A stretch of 5,285 nucleotides of DNA, taken from positions 1 to 5,285 of the forward strand of contig JAGDBH010000319.1 of assembly GCA_017959135.1 (NCBI GenBank), written 5' to 3'. A model generated the notes under the pieces. It saw nothing but the letters and a program-made list of their open reading frames with translations. It did no database searches and was not told the DNA's origin. Source of the DNA: Succinivibrio sp. (GTDB lineage: Bacteria; Pseudomonadota; Gammaproteobacteria; Enterobacterales; Succinivibrionaceae). Positions 1 through 5,285 of this stretch are shown here, piece after piece. Each line of letters begins with the position of its first letter. Position 1 is the first letter of the stretch. The position numbers and the translations under genes were made by a program.

Positions 1-982
1 CCCATATTCAATCCGTGTTGTTTCAGAAATAACTGCGTCAAACGGTTCTTCATCAATGGCGTCTGTATGTGCAGGCTGCTTATCTCTAATGGATGTAGGT
101 GTTCCTATTAAGGCTCCAGTTGCTGGTATCGCAATGGGTCTTGTTAAGGAAGACGACAGAGTTGCAATTCTGACCGATATTATGGGTGATGAAGATCACT
201 TAGGTGATATGGACTTCAAGGTAGCTGGTACCCGTGATGGTGTTACCGCACTTCAGATGGATATCAAGACTGATGGTATTACCCGTGAGATCATGCAGAA
301 TGCATTAACTGATGCTCATGCTGCAAGAATTCACTTACTGAACGTAATGCAGAAGGCAATTCCTGGTCCTCGTGAGACTCTGTCTCCTTACGCTCCACGT
401 GTAGTAACCATTAAGGTTCCTGCAAACAAGGTTAAAGAAGTAATCGGTAAGGGCGGATTCAATGTTCGTTCAATCCAGGCAGATACCAATTCACAGATTG
501 ATATCGAAGATGATGGTACCGTAAAGATTTCTGCTTCATCATTAGCATCAGCTGATGCTGCAATAAAGCGCATTAATGATCTTTTAGTTGAAGTTGAAGT
601 TGGTCAGGATTATGATGGAAAAGTTGTAAGAATCACTGATTTCGGTGCTTTTGTAAACATTCTTCCTGGCAGAGATGGTCTAGTTCATATTTCTCAGATC
701 ACTGAAGAGCGTGTTGAGAACGTAAATGATTATCTATGCGTTGGTGATGAAGTTCGCGTTCGTGTTCTTGATATTGATAACACCGGCAGAATTCGTCTAT
801 CAATCAAGGCATTAGCTGAGGCTGAGAATGCCAAGGCTGAGTCTGAAGAGCAGAAGGCAGAACAGGATTCAGCTCCAGAGGTTGATTTAGAAGAAGATGC
901 TGAGCCAGCAGAGAACACATATGTTCAGGCTTCTTCAGAGGATTTACCAAATCCATATGAGAATAGCCCACGTGAAGAGTAA
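1..982 (+). CDS. pnp: Polynucleotide phosphorylase (PNPase), 3' part; 5' end outside the window
   Basis: PNPase degrades RNA 3' to 5' using phosphate, releasing nucleoside diphosphates; it works in mRNA turnover, in many bacteria within the degradosome. The reading frame enters from the left edge (first full codon at position 2) and gives 326 residues to the TAA at 980-982. The fragment starts in the second RNase PH-like domain with the typical [11 protein letters not shown] stretch. The motif DHLGDMDFK (194-220) carries the aspartates and lysine matching catalytic D486, D492 and K494 of the E. coli enzyme. A KH domain follows (about 404-570) with GKGG at 446-457, then an S1 domain (about 596-814) with ITDFGAFV and GLVHISQI. 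The last 55 or so residues form an acidic, Glu/Ala-rich, probably disordered tail, longer than the E. coli one. The ATG at 56 is internal methionine, not a start. The gene ends at a strong terminator. Identification is very secure; only the N-terminal half is missing. Confidence 0.97.
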   Translation, partial: PYSIRVVSEITASNGSSSMASVCAGCLSLMDVGVPIKAPVAGIAMGLVKEDDRVAILTDIMGDEDHLGDMDFKVAGTRDGVTALQMDIKTDGITREIMQNALTDAHAARIHLLNVMQKAIPGPRETLSPYAPRVVTIKVPANKVKEVIGKGGFNVRSIQADTNSQIDIEDDGTVKISASSLASADAAIKRINDLLVEVEVGQDYDGKVVRITDFGAFVNILPGRDGLVHISQITEERVENVNDYLCVGDEVRVRVLDIDNTGRIRLSIKALAEAENAKAESEEQKAEQDSAPEVDLEEDAEPAENTYVQASSEDLPNPYENSPREE

Positions 983-993
983 TTCTTTGCTCG

Positions 994-1002
994 TGCTATG
1001 TT
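994..1002 (+). promoter_or_regulatory. Weak candidate extended -10 promoter element for the transporter operon
   Basis: TGC followed by TATGTT resembles an extended -10 element, matching the -10 consensus at four of six bases. No good -35 hexamer lies at the usual distance. If used, transcription would start near 1009, just before the terminator hairpin, putting that hairpin in the 5' leader of the transporter mRNA. It is listed because the terminator implies that the transporters need their own promoter and the intergenic gap is only 70 bases; the promoter could also lie inside pnp. Confidence 0.2.
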
Positions 1003-1011
1003 AAATAAAAC

Positions 1012-1040
1012 AAGGCTCGTTAATAATACGGGCCTTTTTT
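1012..1040 (+). terminator. Rho-independent terminator after pnp
   Basis: The arm AAGGCTCGT (1012-1020) pairs fully with ACGGGCCTT (1028-1036): nine pairs including one G-U, around a seven-base loop (TAATAAT). A run of six T starts within the end of the stem (1035-1040). Four A residues just upstream (1007-1010) do not extend the pairing. It lies 30 bases after the pnp stop and is well placed to end pnp transcription. Unusually, its T-run ends 12 bases before the start codon of the next gene, so the hairpin also sits directly next to that gene's ribosome binding region. Confidence 0.88.
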
Positions 1041-1052
1041 GTGAGAAAAAAA

Positions 1053-2444
1053 ATGACAAGTACTCAAAATAATAATAGAGAACAGTTTACTTCCAGACTC
1101 GGTTTTTTGCTTATTGCTGCAGGATGTTCAATCGGTCTTGGTAATGTATGGCGTTTCCCTTATATCACTGGTCAGTATGGCGGCGCTTTATTTGTACTTA
1201 TCTATATAGCTTTCCTGATTCTTCTTGGTATACCTCTGGTGACTATCGAGCTATCTGTAGGTAGAGCTTCAAGAAGATCTATTGGCAGATCCTTTGAGAT
1301 TCTGACTCCTAACAAGAAATGGTATATCTGCAAGTATTTCATGATTCTTGGTAATTATGTGCTGATGGCATTCTATACCATGGTTACAGGTTGGATGTTC
1401 TACTATTCAACCAAGATGTTGTTAGGCGAGTTTACTGCTGCTCCAATGAGTCAGGGCGATTCAGGCGCTATATTCGGCGGAATGCTAGCTGATCCTGTTA
1501 CTCAGATTATCTGTACTGTTATTGTTACCGTGGTTGGTTTCTCAGTCTGTGCATGCGGAGTAAGAAACGGTGTTGAACGTATCACCAAGCCTATGATGGT
1601 TTTACTGTTCCTAATGCTGTTATTCCTGTCAGCAAGATCATTCTTCCTTCCTGGGTTTGAAAAGGGCTTAGAGTTTTATCTGATGCCTGATTTTTCAAAG
1701 ATTTCATCTCAGAACCTGTATGAAGTTCTGTATGCTGCTCTAGGCCAGGCATTCTTTACCTTAGGTTTAGGTGTCGGTTCTCTGCAGATTTTCGGTTCAT
1801 ACATGAATTCTCATAAGTCAATTACTTATGAGGCAGCTGTTATTACTCTTTTAGATACTATTGTTGCGATTTTAGCCGGTATCATTATTTTCCCTGCATG
1901 CTTTAGCTACTCTGTTGAGCCTGGTCAGGGACCTGGTCTGATTTTCGTTACTCTGGTTTCTGTATTCTCAAATATGGCTGCAGGTCAGATCTGGGGTAGT
2001 ATCTTCTTTATCTTTATGCTGTTTGCTGCTGTTTCAACTCTGATTGCAGTATTTGAAAACATTGTTGGTATCAGCATTGATGTATTTAATGTTTCAAGAA
2101 AGAAAGCTGTTATTTATAACTGTCTAATTATTCTGGTTTTAGCCTTACCTGTAATTCTTGGTTTCAATGTATTATCAGATGTGCATCCTATGGGTGAGGG
2201 TACAGTAATACTTGATTTATATGACTTTATTCTTTCTCAGAATATTCTCCAAATTGGTGCAATTATTTACGTTTTGTACGTCTCATGGAATTATGGCTGG
2301 GGATTTGATAAATATTTAAAGGAAACAAATAAAGGTTCTGGATTTAAATTAACCGGAAAATTTAAATTCTATTTCAAATATGTATTGCCTTTAATTGTTG
2401 TTTTCCTTCTAATTCAAGGCTATATATCAGTTTTTAATAAATAA
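1053..2444 (+). CDS. Sodium-dependent amino-acid transporter, NSS (LeuT-fold) family, paralog 1
   Basis: This inner-membrane symporter should use the Na+ gradient to import an amino acid or related solute. From the ATG at 1053 it has 463 residues and about 11 membrane segments (roughly residues 16-37, 44-66, 94-120, 150-170, 178-196, 223-250, 258-283, 312-345, 351-372, 387-411, 441-460), the short bacterial form. TM1 carries GCSIGLGNVWRFP, with N31 and R34 matching LeuT N27 and R30. Y108 in TM3 matches LeuT Y108. TM6 has FFTLGLGVG (T236 matches the Na1 ligand T254). D268 sits at the LeuT N286 Na1 position. A325, S328 and T329 match the Na2 ligands of TM8. A GTG at 1041 is in frame, but it abuts the terminator T-run and would add four residues; its GTGAG is better read as a weak ribosome binding site for the ATG. 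The last 180 bases are clearly richer in A and T than the rest. It is the most divergent of the three paralogs. Family certain, substrate unknown. Confidence 0.94.
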   Translation: MTSTQNNNREQFTSRLGFLLIAAGCSIGLGNVWRFPYITGQYGGALFVLIYIAFLILLGIPLVTIELSVGRASRRSIGRSFEILTPNKKWYICKYFMILGNYVLMAFYTMVTGWMFYYSTKMLLGEFTAAPMSQGDSGAIFGGMLADPVTQIICTVIVTVVGFSVCACGVRNGVERITKPMMVLLFLMLLFLSARSFFLPGFEKGLEFYLMPDFSKISSQNLYEVLYAALGQAFFTLGLGVGSLQIFGSYMNSHKSITYEAAVITLLDTIVAILAGIIIFPACFSYSVEPGQGPGLIFVTLVSVFSNMAAGQIWGSIFFIFMLFAAVSTLIAVFENIVGISIDVFNVSRKKAVIYNCLIILVLALPVILGFNVLSDVHPMGEGTVILDLYDFILSQNILQIGAIIYVLYVSWNYGWGFDKYLKETNKGSGFKLTGKFKFYFKYVLPLIVVFLLIQGYISVFNK

Positions 2445-2467
2445 TAATAACGAGAAAAATAATTGTT

Positions 2468-3856
2468 ATGGATACAAAGGTAAGAACAAGAGAGGTCTTC
2501 CGAACCAGATTAGGTTTCCTTCTGATTGCTGCAGGATGCGCTGTTGGTATTGGAAATGTTTGGAGATTCCCTTACATCGTAGGACAGTATGGTGGAGCAT
2601 ATTTCGTTCTTTTATATCTGTTTTTTCTATTGTCTGTAGGTATTCCTTTACTTACTGTTGAACTTGCCATCGGTAGAGCTTCAAGAAGCTCAATGGCATA
2701 CTGCTATGAAAAGCTTGAGCAGCCTGGTACTCACTGGCACTTCAACAAGTGGTGGCAGTTCTCTGGTAATTACATCCTGATGGCTTTCTATGTGGTAGTT
2801 GCAGGCTGGATGCTTTTCTATTTCTGCAACTTTGTTTCCGGAAATATCACTCCAGGCATGACAAGAGAAACAGCAGGTCAGAATTTCGGTGAGCTCCTTG
2901 CAAACCCTGAAACCATGTTCCTGTGTGTATTCATTACAGTTCTTTTCTCTTTTACTATTGTTGCTTTAGGCGTTATCAAAGGCGTTGAACGTTTTACCAA
3001 GCCTCTGATGATTGTACTGATTCTGCTTCTATTCTTCATGGCCTGCAGATCATTTACTCTGGATGGTTTTGAAGAGGGTATTAAATTCTATTTAAAGCCT
3101 GATTTTGAGAAATTCGAGCAGAATATCGGTGAGGCAATCTGGGCTGCAATGGGCCAGGCATTCTTTACCTTATCAGTTGGTTTTGGTGCTATCGCTATCT
3201 TCGGCAGCTATATGTCAGAGCGTCACAGAATCTTAAATGAGGCTGTTTTTATTGCCACATTTGATACTATTATCGCCCTGTTATCCGGTTTTGTAATTTT
3301 CCCTGCATGTTTTACCTATGGCATCAATCCAGATGCAGGTCCAAATCTGCTGTTCATCACCATGACAGTAGTATTTTCAAATATGACCTTTGGTACAATC
3401 TGGGGAAGTCTGTTCTTCCTGTTCATGCTGATTGCAGCAGTTTCAACCATGATTGCTGTATTTGAGAGCTCAATTGCAGGATGTATTGAGCTGTTCAAAT
3501 GGTCAAGAATAAAGGCTGTAGTTATCAATTTCGTAGTAATTATCGCCTTAAGCTTACTGCCAATGCTTGGCTTCAATGTTCTGTCAGATGTTCATATTAT
3601 CGGTTCTAATACCGGTATTCTGGACTTCTTTGATTTCCTTGTATCTAACAATATTCTTCCAATTGGTTCAATTGTGTTTGTATTGTTTATCTGCTCAAAG
3701 AGCGGAATGCAGTGGGATAGATACATCAAGCAGTGCAACATTGGTAAGGGCTTTAAAATGCCTACCTCACTGTTTATCTACTACAAGTACATTCTGACAA
3801 CTATGGTTATCATTGTTCTTGCAGTTGGATACTACAAGATTTTTGGTAGAGCTTAA
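2468..3856 (+). CDS. Sodium-dependent amino-acid transporter, NSS (LeuT-fold) family, paralog 2
   Basis: A 462-residue membrane protein with the same 11-segment plan as its upstream neighbour, expected to import an amino-acid-like solute with Na+. Visible family marks: GCAVGIGNVWRFP in TM1 (N30, R33 matching LeuT N27, R30), Y108 in TM3 at the LeuT Y108 position, FFTLSVGFGAI in TM6 (233-243), nearly identical to LeuT, D266 at the Na1 position in TM7, and A323, S326, T327 for Na2 in TM8. F239 matches LeuT F259 in the substrate pocket, so this copy has the most LeuT-like pocket of the three. It starts 23 bases after paralog 1 with no terminator between, which suggests co-transcription. The ribosome binding site is poor: only GAG at 2452-2454, 13 bases before the ATG, in an A-rich leader. 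The start is supported by its alignment with the other paralogs. Family certain, substrate unknown. Confidence 0.95.
   Translation: MDTKVRTREVFRTRLGFLLIAAGCAVGIGNVWRFPYIVGQYGGAYFVLLYLFFLLSVGIPLLTVELAIGRASRSSMAYCYEKLEQPGTHWHFNKWWQFSGNYILMAFYVVVAGWMLFYFCNFVSGNITPGMTRETAGQNFGELLANPETMFLCVFITVLFSFTIVALGVIKGVERFTKPLMIVLILLLFFMACRSFTLDGFEEGIKFYLKPDFEKFEQNIGEAIWAAMGQAFFTLSVGFGAIAIFGSYMSERHRILNEAVFIATFDTIIALLSGFVIFPACFTYGINPDAGPNLLFITMTVVFSNMTFGTIWGSLFFLFMLIAAVSTMIAVFESSIAGCIELFKWSRIKAVVINFVVIIALSLLPMLGFNVLSDVHIIGSNTGILDFFDFLVSNNILPIGSIVFVLFICSKSGMQWDRYIKQCNIGKGFKMPTSLFIYYKYILTTMVIIVLAVGYYKIFGRA
3128..3175 (+). repeat. 48-base exact block shared with paralog 3, copy in paralog 2
   Basis: These 48 bases, covering the start and unwound part of TM6 (coding GEAIWAAMGQAFFTLS), are identical to 4535-4582, including all synonymous positions. 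A 21-base part (3152-3172) also occurs in paralog 1 at 1743-1763. The block lies inside coding sequence and reflects duplication, possibly refreshed by gene conversion. Confidence 0.9.
3323..3355 (+). repeat. 33-base exact block shared with paralog 3, copy in paralog 2
   Basis: Codes for INPDAGPNLLF in the extracellular loop after TM7 and is identical to 4730-4762. Synonymous differences lie immediately on both sides. Confidence 0.88.
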
Positions 3857-3872
3857 AAAAAATTTACGATTT

Positions 3873-3876
3873 AGGA
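3873..3876 (+). promoter_or_regulatory. Shine-Dalgarno site of paralog 3
   Basis: AGGA lies seven bases before the ATG at 3884. It is the best ribosome binding site of the three transporter genes and fixes the start. An intact site ahead of a gene with an internal stop is consistent with a recent disruption. Confidence 0.7.
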
Positions 3877-4534
3877 TATTCAAATGAACGAGAAAAGAGA
3901 ACAGTTTAAAACCAGACTTGGTTTTATCTTGATTGCAGCAGGATGTGCTGTGGGTATTGGTAATGTCTGGCGTTTCCCTTACATCACAGGTCAGTACGGT
4001 GGAGCTATCTTCGTACTTATTTATCTGTTCTTCCTGATTGCAATGGGTATTCCTCTTTTAACTGTTGAGCTTGCAATCGGTAGAGCATCAAGATCATCAA
4101 TTGCAAAGTGCTATGAAAAACTGGAAGAGCCTGGCACCAAGTGGCATGTTAACAAGTGGTGGCAGCTTGCCGGTAACTATATCCTGATGTCATTCTACGG
4201 AATCATCACCGGCTGGATGCTTTACTATTTCTTAAAGTTTGCATTTGGAACTGTTGAGTCAAATCTGCCAAAGGATGTTGCTCTTGAGGGCTTTATTTCC
4301 TTACTAGCTGATCCTGTTACTCTGTATATGTGCATGGCAGCAGTTGTAGCTTTTTCATTTATGATTGTGGCTCTTGGTCTTGTTAAAGGTGTTGAGCGTT
4401 ATACAAAGCCTTTAATGATGATGCTGATTATTCTTCTGGTATTCATGGCCGTACGTTCATGCACCATGTCAGGTTTTGCTGACGGTATTTCTTTCTATCT
4501 GAAGCCTGATTTTGCAAAGCTTGAGAATAATTTT

Positions 4535-4582
4535 GGTGAGGCAATCTGGGCTGCAATGGGCCAGGCATTCTTTACCTTATCA
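4535..4582 (+). repeat. 48-base exact block shared with paralog 2, copy in paralog 3
   Basis: Identical to 3128-3175, at the same protein position (TM6). Flanking sequence differs at many third codon positions, so the identity is locally higher than in the rest of the gene pair. Confidence 0.9.
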
Positions 4583-4729
4583 ACAGGTATGGGCGGTATC
4601 GCAATTTTCGGTAGCTATATGTCAAACCGTCACCGTCTTTTAAATGAGGCTTTATTTATTGCAGGTCTAGATACTGCTATCGCTCTATTATCCGGTTTTG
4701 TAATCTTCCCAGCATGCTTTACCTATGGT

Positions 4730-4762
4730 ATCAATCCAGATGCAGGTCCAAATCTGCTGTTC
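4730..4762 (+). repeat. 33-base exact block shared with paralog 2, copy in paralog 3
   Basis: Identical to 3323-3355, at the corresponding place in the protein. It ends about 50 bases before the in-frame TGA. Confidence 0.88.
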
Positions 4763-4810
4763 GTTTCAATGACAACAGTATTCTCTAATATGTATCTGGG
4801 ATCTATGTGG

Positions 4811-4813
4811 TGA
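4811..4813 (+). other. In-frame TGA at a conserved glycine position of paralog 3
   Basis: Local codons are TGG TGA ACT CTG TTC. Paralog 2 has TGG GGA AGT CTG TTC, and paralog 1 has TGG GGT AGT. The stop therefore differs from a glycine codon by one G-to-T change. By my eye alignment the glycine, at the start of TM8, is also present in LeuT. The frame is open and well conserved on both sides. Confidence 0.95.
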
Positions 4814-5271
4814 ACTCTGTTCTTCCTGTTCATGCTGATTGCTGCCGTATCAACTCTGATTGCTGTATTTGAAAACATCATTGCTGCAAATCTTGAGATG
4901 TTTAACGTCAAGAGAAAGAAGGCTGTTTTAGTTAACTTTTTAGTTATTCTGATTCTGGCAATTCTTCCTGTATTAGGCTTTAATGTTCTTTCAAATGTTT
5001 CAATTCTTGGAAACGGAACAGGTATTACAGATTTCTGTGATTTCTTAATCTCTTCAAACGTATTACCAATCGGTTCCTTAGTATTTGTTCTTTTCGTTAC
5101 ATCTAAGCGTGGTATGAAATGGGAGAAGTATATTAAAGAGTGTAATACAGGTATCGGTTACAGAATTTCTGAGAAGTTATTTGTTTACTACAGATATATT
5201 CTTACAACTGTAATTGCAGTGATCTTATTTATCGGATACTTAAAGGTATTTAATATAAGTCTGTTCTAATT

Positions 5272-5285
5272 GTTGATTATTCAAC
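5272..5285 (+). terminator. Possible hairpin at the window edge, perhaps the start of an operon terminator
   Basis: GTTGA (5272-5276) and TCAAC (5281-5285) pair perfectly around the loop TTAT, just after the TAA of paralog 3. The right side is cut by the window end, so neither a longer stem nor a T-run can be seen. Five AT-rich pairs could arise by chance. Confidence 0.25.

Larger units (their letters stand above)
3884..5269 (+). pseudogene. Sodium-dependent NSS transporter, paralog 3, interrupted by one in-frame TGA
   Basis: The frame runs 461 codons from ATG 3884 to the TAA at 5267-5269, with a single TGA at codon 310. It aligns with paralog 2 over its whole length with no internal gap, at roughly 70% identity by eye. 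The first part (309 residues) holds TM1-TM7: GCAVGIGNVWRFP with N27 and R30, Y105 in TM3, FFTLSTGMGGI in TM6, and D263 at the Na1 position. The part after the stop starts at TM8 and keeps the Na2 residues (A320, S323, T324) and TM9-TM11. A product ending at the stop would lack Na2 and four helices, so it should not transport. The ATG at 4832 is inside TM8 with no ribosome binding site and is not a credible restart. M236 at the LeuT F259 position recalls the GMG motif of MhsT, a carrier of bulky hydrophobic amino acids. No other decay is visible, so this is a fresh pseudogene, a sequence error, or a gene expressed by readthrough. Confidence 0.8.

Noticed and set aside
388..918. Two minus-strand open frames opposite pnp (388-573 and 730-918)
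   Set aside because: They are low-complexity shadows, rich in Ser and Ala, opposite the KH, S1 and tail parts of pnp.
1041..1043. GTG as the start of transporter paralog 1
   Set aside because: It abuts the terminator T-run, leaving no room for a ribosome binding site, and adds only Met-Arg-Lys-Lys before an ATG whose N-terminus matches the length of the other paralogs.
983..1052. TyrR- or TrpR-like operator or an amino-acid riboswitch upstream of the transporters
   Set aside because: I found no convincing operator palindrome apart from the terminator stem, and 70 bases leave little room for a riboswitch.
3316..3576. Antisense open frame, with a similar one at 4723-4911
   Set aside because: The two resemble each other only because they are shadows of the same conserved region in paralogs 2 and 3. 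Neither has a ribosome binding site or recognisable domain.
3567..3797. Small + strand open frame within paralog 2
   Set aside because: It lies wholly inside a confident transporter gene in another frame and shows no independent coding signal.
4811..4860. Selenocysteine insertion at the TGA
   Set aside because: The paralogs have glycine rather than cysteine there, no stable SECIS-like stem-loop is evident just downstream, and NSS transporters are not known selenoproteins.
3884..5269. Genome-wide reassignment of UGA to glycine (as in Gracilibacteria and SR1) or to tryptophan
   Set aside because: The TGA sits at a glycine position and all four genes end in TAA, which at first fits reassignment to glycine. 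However, all other glycines in the window use GGN, all tryptophans use TGG, and no other in-frame TGA occurs in pnp or the other two transporters. A recoded genome would show many. The pnp also looks gammaproteobacterial.
4832..5269. A separate 145-residue gene starting at ATG 4832
   Set aside because: It is the C-terminal part of paralog 3 in the same frame. The ATG lies inside TM8 and has no ribosome binding site.

Overview
The window looks like chromosomal DNA from an AT-rich gammaproteobacterium. The polynucleotide phosphorylase at the left edge resembles the E. coli protein closely through its catalytic, KH and S1 parts. The mix of a moderately AT-rich genome, that enzyme and several Na+-coupled amino-acid transporters would fit a gut anaerobe such as a member of the Succinivibrionaceae. 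That placement is an inference from sequence feel, not a database result.

Layout, all on the + strand. (1) Positions 1-982 are the 3' part of pnp; its start lies outside the window. (2) Positions 1012-1040 hold a clear intrinsic terminator, whose U-tract ends only 12 bases before the next start codon. (3) Three tandem genes for transporters of the neurotransmitter:sodium symporter (NSS, LeuT-fold) family follow at 1053-2444, 2468-3856 and 3884-5269, with gaps of 23 and 27 bases and no terminator between them, so they probably form one operon. (4) The window ends in a short hairpin that may be the start of a terminator. There is no gene-free stretch longer than 300 bases.

The transporters are paralogs of about 460 residues with 11 predicted membrane segments, the short bacterial NSS form. 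The second and third are closest: they align end to end without an internal gap and share exact DNA blocks of 48 and 33 bases. Residues expected to line the substrate site differ between the three, so they may carry different amino acids. The actual substrates cannot be read from the sequence.

The most notable feature is in the third transporter. One in-frame TGA (4811-4813) interrupts an otherwise intact, full-length reading frame, exactly where both paralogs have a glycine codon. The simplest explanations are a recent nonsense mutation or a base-call error. Stop-codon readthrough is possible, and genome-wide UGA reassignment is unlikely because every other glycine in the window is coded by GGN. 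I see no convincing evidence for an undescribed system beyond this; the rest is housekeeping plus a transporter gene family.
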